In this document: positions 1 through 5,600 of the stretch, in pieces
Position numbering within the stretch: the stretch's first letter is position 1
How the letters are laid out: every line of letters starts with the position of its first letter
Source: Planctomicrobium sp.
Lineage (GTDB): Bacteria > Planctomycetota > Planctomycetia > Planctomycetales > Planctomycetaceae
Length of the DNA stretch: 5,691 nucleotides
Assembly (NCBI GenBank): GCA_029259835.1
Contig: JAJDEL010000880.1
Location: 1-5,691 of the forward strand
Direction of reading: 5' to 3'
Made by a program: the position numbers and the translations under genes
Notes under the pieces: generated by a model
Database searches by the model: none
Seen by the model: only the letters and a program-made list of their open reading frames with translations
What the model was told of the DNA's origin: nothing

Positions 1-846
1 TGCACACATCTGCTGGTGAGCGACAAAACTGAAATCGTGACATCCGGTTCACGGCTTTTCTATCGCAGTGATCCAGGGATGCAGTTTCAAGAGTCACCTC
101 TCAAAGGTTTACAGGATGCTCATTCAGTAGCATTCAATCCAAAGGATCAATTGTTTTATGTGACGGATACCGGAAATCACCAATTGCGTACGTTTCGTGA
201 TCCGGCTGGCGAAGAGTGGATGAGCAGCGTTGACTCATTGGCAGGAACTCAACTGGACCGACCACATGATATCGTTGTGGACCAAAAAACCGGCTGGCTC
301 TACGCTCTCAATCCGAATAACGGTCGTTTGTTTCGATTCAGATCACTGAACGAAAAAGGAACGGAATTGAACCTCTCAAATCACCTTGGTTATTCGCGTG
401 CACTGACGATGGCAAAAGAGAAGCTCTACGTCATTGGTTCAAGTCGAGGAGCTGTGATCGAAATTGATGATTTCAGTAAAGAGGAGTACACAATTCATAA
501 GAGTTTCGGAAAGAAAAAAGATGCCGTGGCAGGCAGTTGGAAAACCACTGGATTGGTGCTCAATGATGTGGATTTTTTCAGAGGCCACTGGTACGCCACT
601 TCGTATTTCTGTCCCACCTATGCTGGCGGTCAAGACTGCAACGAAAACAAATTCATTCGTTTCAAGACATGGCGTGATTTTGATGCCGGGAACTGGGAGG
701 ATCTCAGTCAGCAGTTGCCGGAGAACGTCGTCCCCTATTTCCTGACTCCGACGGATCACGCGCTCTACATAGCCGTTTTTCGGCACGAAAATTCAAACCC
801 TTTCCATAAAGTATTTCGACTCCGCAATTTGGATGAATCTCTGTGA
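1..846 (+). CDS. Beta-propeller (NHL/SMP-30-like) protein, 5'-partial
   Basis: The frame is open to the left edge (residues CTHLL precede the GTG at 16), so the N terminus is missing and the GTG is probably an internal Val, not a start. About 281 residues are visible. Blade-like units recur: DAHSVAFNPKDQLFYVTDTG at visible residues 40-59, then PHDIVVD..TGWLYALNPNNGRLFRF from about 89, then a KLYVIGSSRGAVIEID unit and a DHALYIAVF unit near the end. This spacing of 'D/H-x-hydrophobic...LYV.D..N..L..F' is typical of NHL, SMP-30 and related six-bladed propellers, which bind ligands or hydrolyse lactones. No catalytic residue set can be assigned, so no reaction is proposed. The chain ends normally with RLRNLDESL and TGA. 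It converges with the minus-strand cassette region and has no downstream partner gene here. Codon use and composition look ordinary. Confidence 0.75.
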   Translation, partial: CTHLLVSDKTEIVTSGSRLFYRSDPGMQFQESPLKGLQDAHSVAFNPKDQLFYVTDTGNHQLRTFRDPAGEEWMSSVDSLAGTQLDRPHDIVVDQKTGWLYALNPNNGRLFRFRSLNEKGTELNLSNHLGYSRALTMAKEKLYVIGSSRGAVIEIDDFSKEEYTIHKSFGKKKDAVAGSWKTTGLVLNDVDFFRGHWYATSYFCPTYAGGQDCNENKFIRFKTWRDFDAGNWEDLSQQLPENVVPYFLTPTDHALYIAVFRHENSNPFHKVFRLRNLDESL

Positions 847-1213
847 GCATTCGTTGATTGCCTGGTATCAGCCAAGGTTGCGCAACTTCTATCGCGCTAT
901 CTCAAATGCCCTTAAGGTAGCTTGTTTGGGTGGAATCTACATCTCATTTACCAGCGTGAAGTTGCCAGCAGGTGTGGGCTATTTTCCAGAGAGCGCAAAA
1001 GTACAAGTTGCCGAATCACAAAAAACCCCACGCGGTGAAGATACTCTGAACTCCGAGCCGCCATGGGGACTGGACAGAACCGATAAATTTTTGTTTGGCA
1101 TTTTTTCGCAGAATTTTGATCCCCCCCATTTTATGACAATGCGATCACTCGATTTCATGTGTGGTTTTGGGGTGTTTTACTGAAACTTCTGACCCCCCTG
1201 TCCCTCATCAGTC
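847..1213. other. Intergenic stretch without a convincing gene
   Basis: This lies between the beta-propeller stop and the integron-like region. A plus frame (833-1183) is open but overlaps the previous gene, has no recognisable protein character and runs straight through the C-run motifs, so I do not call it. The left part (847-1080) shows only a 10-bp palindrome, GTTGCGCAAC, soon after the stop codon, with no T-run to make it a terminator. The right part (about 1085-1200) is rich in T- and C-runs and contains the paired motifs listed separately. Confidence 0.5.
1109..1198 (-). repeat. Two direct G-run/TCARAA motifs (possible mobile-element end remnant)
   Basis: Read on the minus strand, a run of six G followed by TCAGAAGTTTCAGTAAAA starts at 1198. 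A run of seven G followed by ATCAAAATTCTGCGAAAAA starts at 1127. The two copies are about 71 bases apart, in the same orientation, and match imperfectly over roughly 25 bases (G-run, TCA, AA, TT, then an A-rich stretch). Only the repetition is directly seen. Assigning them to REP-like or transposon-end sequence is inference, since no transposase lies in the window. Confidence 0.4.
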
Positions 1214-1245
1214 CTATTTGTGATTGATCGACCACAGGTGAACCC

Positions 1246-1411
1246 TCATGGTTTCGCATCTTGAATTTCCTCTAATCGAGCGAGAAGTTGCCGTATCCAA
1301 GCCGGTGAGATAGGCGAAAACGTTTTCGAGCGACCCGGGCGACACGTACATGCCCAGTCGCTTGCAGACGTGTTGGATTGGGTCGTGTTGCTGTGCGTCC
1401 AATTCGGTCAG
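1246..1411 (-). pseudogene. Broken or truncated reading frame downstream of the cassette
   Basis: The minus frame opening after a TAA at 1418-1420 reads LTELDAQQHDPIQHVCKRLG then MYVSPGSLENVFAYLTGLDT, using CTG (1411) or TTG (1402) as start because no ATG precedes it. The GMYV...F.YL.GLD pattern recalls the N terminus of uncharacterised bacterial proteins that begin with an RPGMY-like motif; this is a weak resemblance from memory. After GLDT the frame becomes unconvincing, while the next frame reads WIRQLLARLEEIQDAKP and stops at 1246-1248, which looks like a natural helical C terminus. A one-base frameshift near 1285-1300 would join the two. The product would be about 55 residues, so it is either a truncated gene or a decayed cassette. 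It begins about 34 bases after the attC core at 1439-1445. It could also be chance open frames. Confidence 0.3.
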
Positions 1412-1438
1412 CCTAGATTAGTTGCGTGCAAGTCTGTC

Positions 1439-1528
1439 GGGTAACGACCCGCATCACCGAGCCGGCGGTGAAGACTCTCCATTTGAAACCGGCCCGGCCG
1501 CCAGCTCCGGTGCATGCGCTGGTTCGGC
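1439..1528 (-). repeat. attC-like recombination site at the 3' end of the methyltransferase cassette
   Basis: Read on the minus strand, the site starts with inverse core GCCGAAC (1528-1522) and ends with core GTTACCC (1445-1439), 90 bases in all. Inside the cores, the arm at 1521-1504 (CGCAT-G-CACCG-G-AGC) pairs with the arm at 1462-1446, whose complement reads CGCAT-CACCG-AGC. The extra unpaired bases sit on one side only, the asymmetry known for attC sites folded by integron integrases. The middle (about 1503-1463) is a weakly paired variable loop. The block AACGACCCGCATCAC (+ strand 1443-1457) is identical to one in the other site. The cores fit GTTRRRY/RYYYAAC only loosely, which is the main reason for caution. 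The stop codon of the methyltransferase (1454-1456) lies inside the site. Confidence 0.75.
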
Positions 1529-2140
1529 AGCTTTTGTGAGGCGGGGAAAGAGACGGCCCGTGAGTCGAGCATATTCGCGGTAGCCATCTCCGAATTCTTC
1601 GCACATCAACCGTTCTTCGCGAGGCGTGCGAATAAAGTACATCGCGGCAAACGCGGGTATCACCGCCCACCCTGCGAACCAGTTCGCAAGCATCATCCCT
1701 TGTGCGAGTCCCCATAACCAAATGGATGCGTACATTGGGTGCCGGACCCAACGATAAACGCCGTGCGAGACCAATTGATGGTCTTGTCGCAGTTCAAGGC
1801 TAACGGACCAGTTTTGTCCCAGATCAACGTGCGATCGCATGAACAGCCAGAGCGATGCAATCATGATCGCTGCACCGGCCCAACGGATCGATGAGGCCAG
1901 CTCATAGTCAGCAAATGAAAGCAGCGGCGTGAAGCAGTAGAGCGGTGGGAACAGAAGTGCGGCCGGCAACACTGCGGCGAGCAATATCTTTTCGATTAGG
2001 TCAACCTGCCGAACCGTCTTCTTCTCAGATTTCGTTCGCTGGATAAAGTGGTGACGAATCATGAATTGGACGACGAGCCCAATGAAGAATACAGCGTTCG
2101 GAGGTTGTAACAAATTCATGAGTTCACTGCCGCTGCCGAA
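1445..2140 (-). mobile_element. Integron-type gene cassette carrying a methyltransferase gene
   Basis: The boundaries follow from the G^TT cut expected within each core: the cassette starts with TTCGGC at 2140 and ends with the G at 1445, giving 696 bases. Its inverse core (GCCGAAC, 1528-1522) is the exact complement of the core at its start (GTTCGGC, 2141-2135). That is the mark of a cassette whose attC was whole in the circular form. It is compact: 21 bases of leader, one 666-base reading frame, and a stop within attC. No promoter is visible in it, so expression probably depends on upstream transcription, as usual for cassettes. No integrase gene or attI is in the window. The orientation puts any attI on the high-coordinate side. 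Confidence 0.72.
1454..2119 (-). CDS. Isoprenylcysteine carboxyl methyltransferase (ICMT/PEMT)-family membrane protein
   Basis: This 221-residue integral membrane protein has hydrophobic segments at about residues 8-22, 44-67, 78-95 and 131-164. The family signature is clear: HGVYRWVRHPMY at 119-130, a WLWGLAQGMML membrane segment, then REERLMCEEFGDGYREYARL at 167-186 and GRLFP at 188-192. In this family the RHPxY and REE..M...FG..Y.EY elements bind S-adenosylmethionine next to the membrane. Known members methylate prenylcysteine carboxyls or lipid amines. The bacterial substrate here is unknown, and prenylated CAAX proteins are not expected. The ATG at 2119 is 21 bases inside the cassette and lacks a strong ribosome binding site (only GGCAG-like). 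The family core ends near residue 196. Residues 198-221 (AEPAHAPELA to SSPPAR) are encoded wholly by the attC, and the Ala198 codon starts on the first base of the inverse core. It is the only gene of its cassette. Confidence 0.85.
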   Translation of the reverse strand: MNLLQPPNAVFFIGLVVQFMIRHHFIQRTKSEKKTVRQVDLIEKILLAAVLPAALLFPPLYCFTPLLSFADYELASSIRWAGAAIMIASLWLFMRSHVDLGQNWSVSLELRQDHQLVSHGVYRWVRHPMYASIWLWGLAQGMMLANWFAGWAVIPAFAAMYFIRTPREERLMCEEFGDGYREYARLTGRLFPRLTKAAEPAHAPELAAGPVSNGESSPPAR

Positions 2141-2225
2141 CGACCCGCATCACTGGTCCGGGTAAGTTGATTCGCCATTCGTGAAAACTCGCAAGCGCGG
2201 CTCCGCGTGAATGCGATGGTTACCC
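2135..2225 (-). repeat. attC-like recombination site upstream of the methyltransferase cassette
   Basis: Read on the minus strand, it runs from inverse core GGGTAAC (2225-2219) to core GTTCGGC (2141-2135), 91 bases. The arms CATCGCAT-T-CAC and GTGATGCGGGTC are complementary with an extra base at the same position as in the second site. A GCGGAGCC/GGACC inner arm and a loop containing AATGGCGAATC follow. It shares AACGACCCGCATCAC (+ strand 2139-2153) exactly with the site at 1443-1457, and the loop motif AATGG(C/A)GA is also shared. The methyltransferase ATG lies 16 bases past the core. The core half GTTCGGC belongs to the inserted cassette. The G and everything before it belong to the preceding cassette. 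Confidence 0.72.
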
Positions 2226-2287
2226 TGTCTATCCAATTGCTGACGAGCAGCATCCAGTAGTTCTGGTGTGATTGTATAACTTCGCAT
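2150..2287 (-). CDS. Small hypothetical ORF running into the upstream attC (likely cassette remnant)
   Basis: An ATG at 2285-2287 opens a 45-residue frame that begins MRS then YTITPELLDAARQQLDRQG and continues through the attC to TGA at 2150-2152. The last 24 residues (GNHRIHAEPR to STYPDQ) are attC-encoded and contain NGES at the same place as the methyltransferase tail. The stop is the same attC-internal TGA that ends the methyltransferase. The pre-attC part has an amphipathic-helix look (PELLDAARQQLDRQ). An upstream in-frame TAA closes the frame 33 bases before the ATG. The function is unknown. It may be a tiny cassette gene, or the C-terminal piece of a longer one whose 5' part was lost, since no matching 5' core (minus-strand GTTACCC) is found upstream. 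A competing frame (76 codons, 2116-2346) looks less protein-like. Confidence 0.4.
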   Translation of the reverse strand: MRSYTITPELLDAARQQLDRQGNHRIHAEPRLRVFTNGESTYPDQ

Positions 2288-2621
2288 CGGTGCATCAACC
2301 GACAGCAGTTTGTGTCCTTAGCAGGACTGCCTACAATCGTGATCATACCAATGGCGCAAGACGGTGTTGCTCATGTCGTCTATTGTCGATATGGGCTTGG
2401 TCTTTTTGTACAACGGGAAGCCACTCCGGACACATCGGTCGGAGCAGATTCGTCTGAGTCACTTCATCCGGTGATCGATGCTTTCTGAACTTCAAATCGA
2501 TGTTCTGATTCAGTAATGAGAACTCAACGGGATGTTACTGGTCATTCGGCTAAAAACTGATCCATGATGCCCAGACAGGGGCTCATCATTTCCTTACCGT
2601 ATTGACTAACAGTGACCGGAT
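2288..2621. other. Gap between the sulfatase-PhoD gene and the cassette region
   Basis: No convincing gene is seen. A minus-strand frame is open from about 2534 to its TGA at about 2344. It contains MCPEWLPVVQKDQAHIDNRR near its end, but it has no early ATG and no recognisable family, so it stays undecided. A plus frame (2272-2457) is rich in Cys, Ser and Arg and looks random. A terminator-like hairpin lies next to the sulfatase stop. No third attC and no attI-like core were found by eye. Confidence 0.4.
2552..2589 (-). terminator. Terminator-like hairpin after the sulfatase-PhoD gene
   Basis: On the minus strand, 33 bases after the TAA at 2622-2624, ATGAT-GA-GCCC pairs with GGGC-ATCAT around a CTGTCT loop (2589-2564). 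Five T follow at 2556-2552. The two-base bulge and the 7-base gap before the T-run make it imperfect. It is in the right place and orientation to end the sulfatase transcript and would partly insulate the cassette from it. Confidence 0.4.
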
Positions 2622-5600
2622 TTAAGGTACATCAATTGTTAATGGCCAACCGGGAACATCCAGATTGTTCGGTTTGCGATCCTCATCCATGGTATGTAGC
2701 TCAATGGTGATTTGGCGTTTGTCTTTATCGAACAGCAGCATGCCGTACCCGTTGTGTCCATGAGCTGTGCCGGCCACGGTCAGCTTATTCCCGAATCGGT
2801 CGTGATGGTTACCCGACCCGACTACGTCAACAACTTCGCGTCCCTGCGCCGGCACACTCGGTCGCCAGCTTCGATTCTGTTTTGAAGCGAAGGCTGGCAA
2901 CGAATACCCCCACGGACCATCGCCCCAGTTGTCAATTCCGTGCTGGTGCAATGTGCCGAAATGGATATCGCCGCTGACCATGACTGCACGTGATGGGGCA
3001 ATCGCGCGAAGCGCACGGTTGCGTGCAGTTTGCGGCCAGCCGTTGGCGTCCATGTCCCCATAAGTCACGTCGTAGTTTCCGATATTAACCAGAGGCGACT
3101 GTGACAGTACTGCTGCCAGTTGCTGTTTCTTTACGACTCGCTTTGCCCACGCAGCAACGAACGCTTCTTGAGCCTCGCCTAGCAATTGCAGATCGGGTCG
3201 GTCGAGTTTCCGGGCATCAAAGGCCGGGTCCATGATGACCTCGGGCGTGCGATTGGGTTTGTTCGTGCGCGGGTCTCGAATCGCTTCAGAAACGACTTCG
3301 GATGGAGGTGATTTGAATTTCCGATCTTCCAGGATGGCGAAGCTGACTCCGCCGTAATCAAGCGATGTGTAGTAGGCATTGATCCCTTCTCCCCACGGTC
3401 CAGCGTTGGCCGGGTCTGGGAGATGCCAGGTCTGGGTGCGTTCAACTGCGTTCACCCACTTTGGATGCATCGGATAGCCACCTGATGTGCGACTGCCGGA
3501 CATACGCCGACCACCATCGCCCCAAAGGTCGTTTGCATAAACATCATGGTCGTCGGTGATCATGATTGAAGGACGATCTTTCAACAGTTCACGAAACGTT
3601 AAACCAAACATACGCCACTTCGCTAGGTAGTTTGCCATTGCCTTAGGCACGTCGGCTTCCGCATGAGCCTCGACGATCCCTCCTCCGGCGTTGCTCTCAT
3701 AAATCTGATCGCCTGCGAAGAAAACTAGGTCCGGATTCTGATCAACCATCTGAGAGACGGCTTCTTTGTACGGGAAATACTTGTCATTGACACACGCAAT
3801 TGCCATGAGTTTTAACGTGCCGTTGCTATCGGGTTCCGAACGAATCACTCCGGTTAATTCACTTTCTCCGCAGACAACTCGGTATTCCCTTGCAACATTC
3901 GAGTCCCAGTCTTCGACACGAAACTCGGCCATTGCAGTCAATGGGTTTACTGCAACATCGGCGGCCAACTGCCAGCCACTCCGCGACTTGAGATGGAGCT
4001 TTGCGGATGACGTTGTTGGCCGTATCGGATCAGCGTCGGTGTGAGCAGACATCTTCAGCGTTTTGTTGGCAATGCAATATTGAGTCCACAAAAGGCTAGC
4101 CTGACTTGGCTCTGTTGATTCAATACTTTCTATCGTTGCAAAGTAAGCACCGTGCTTTCGACCGTCAGGTGTGGTGAGCGTTGTCGTCAGTTCAGTTGGG
4201 CCTGCGGGCAGTGTGATCTGGAAGTCAGCGGTGACTGTCTTGTCGGGGGCATCAATCGGGATCATCAAGGTCTGTCCGGCGATTTGAATTGAAGCAGATC
4301 TCGAATCGATCGACTGGTCTAGGTATGCAGGCCAGCGAGACAATGAAATGCGATACTTCCCTGCCTTTGCGACGTCTAGCCACCACGGACCGTTGGCAAT
4401 CATTCGCTTTACGACATGAGTGTGAGCCCAGGGCGGTGAGCCTTTGGGCATGACCCATTCCTGGCTGGTAAGATCCGTCCTTTTTTCAACATCCGAGCCC
4501 ACTACGATTCGAGTTGGATTCATTCCCGGTTTGACAGATTCAAACCACTCGGCGTGTGCTTTCGTCAATAGTTCGACAACATCAGGATTCTCCGTCGCGA
4601 CATCTTTCCGTTGAGCGGGATCGTCCACAATGTCGTACAACTCTCGCCCTTCGACCAGACGCCAGCGCTCGGTCATTGCCGTGCCAATCTCCCAGAGATC
4701 GCCGGGCTTCACGTAGCCGTTTCCGCCGTGCATTTGTGTATGTAGAGTTCGTGCTGCCCACGACGTGTTATTATTTTTCAGCAATGGAAACAAAGATCGG
4801 CCATCCAGCTTTGGCCAGGAGTCGGGGCGTTCAAGGCCACAAAGCTCTATCAATGTCGGCGTGATATCGAAGTGAGCCGCAAGCGTATCGATATCACGAG
4901 GTTTGCCCAACTCGCCATTTGGCCAGCGGACAAACAGAGGAACTCGGTGGCCTCCATCATACGCGGAACTCTTACCACCTCGCATGTTGGCATTTTCACG
5001 AGGGTCGATTGGCCAGCCGTAGATTCGCGTACCTTTGTCAAAGATCGCTCCACCAGAAGTTCCGTTATCAGTCATGAAGATGACAATCGTGTCATCCGCC
5101 AGGCTTTCGTCCTGCAGAAACTTCAGCAATCGCCCCAGGTTCCAGTCAAAGTTCGCTACCATCCCTTTAAAGCTGGCTTGGTTTTTGCCCAGCCCCATAT
5201 CGAGAAATGGCTGCTTCCACTTTTGACCAACAATGTAGGGACCATGCGGAGCGTTCGTTGGCAGATACACAAAGAACGGTTTGCTACCGCCGGCGTCAGC
5301 CGCGACGGAAGTCATGAAGCTCATTGCTTCGTCGAACCACACGTCGGTGCAGTAGCCATCGAACTTCTTCCAGCGGTCACCAACGAGATAGGTGTCGTCA
5401 AAGTAATCGTTAGTCCAATAGTCGGAGATCTGCGTCAGTCCACCGCATCGATGCCAGACGCTTCGTTCAAAGCCTTTGTCCATTGGCCTCGACGGCGCGC
5501 AATCTCCCAAGTGCCACTTCCCGAAAATCCCAGTGGCATATCCATTACGTGTAAAGAGATCGCCCAATGTCTTTTCACGCTGATGCAGGGAAGTTCGTCC

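Noticed and set aside
833..1183. 116-codon plus-strand frame after the beta-propeller gene
   Set aside because: It overlaps the end of the previous gene, shows no protein-family character and runs through homopolymer C-runs and T-runs. It is most likely a chance frame.
1315..1328. Perfect 14-bp palindrome CGAAAACGTTTTCG
   Set aside because: One such palindrome is not surprising in a window of this size, and there is no partner site or promoter next to it.
1413..1751. 112-codon minus-strand frame overlapping the methyltransferase
   Set aside because: It is a shadow of the methyltransferase gene and attC in another phase, with Arg-rich random-looking sequence.
2116..2346. 76-codon minus-strand frame ending in ATGA overlap with the methyltransferase start
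   Set aside because: The overlap looks like operon coupling, but most of the frame is attC read in another phase (RTSDAGRSAAAVNS), and the competing 45-codon frame uses the same attC stop as the methyltransferase.
2272..2457. 61-codon plus-strand frame
   Set aside because: It is rich in Cys/Ser/Arg with no motif, and it opposes the direction of the neighbouring genes.
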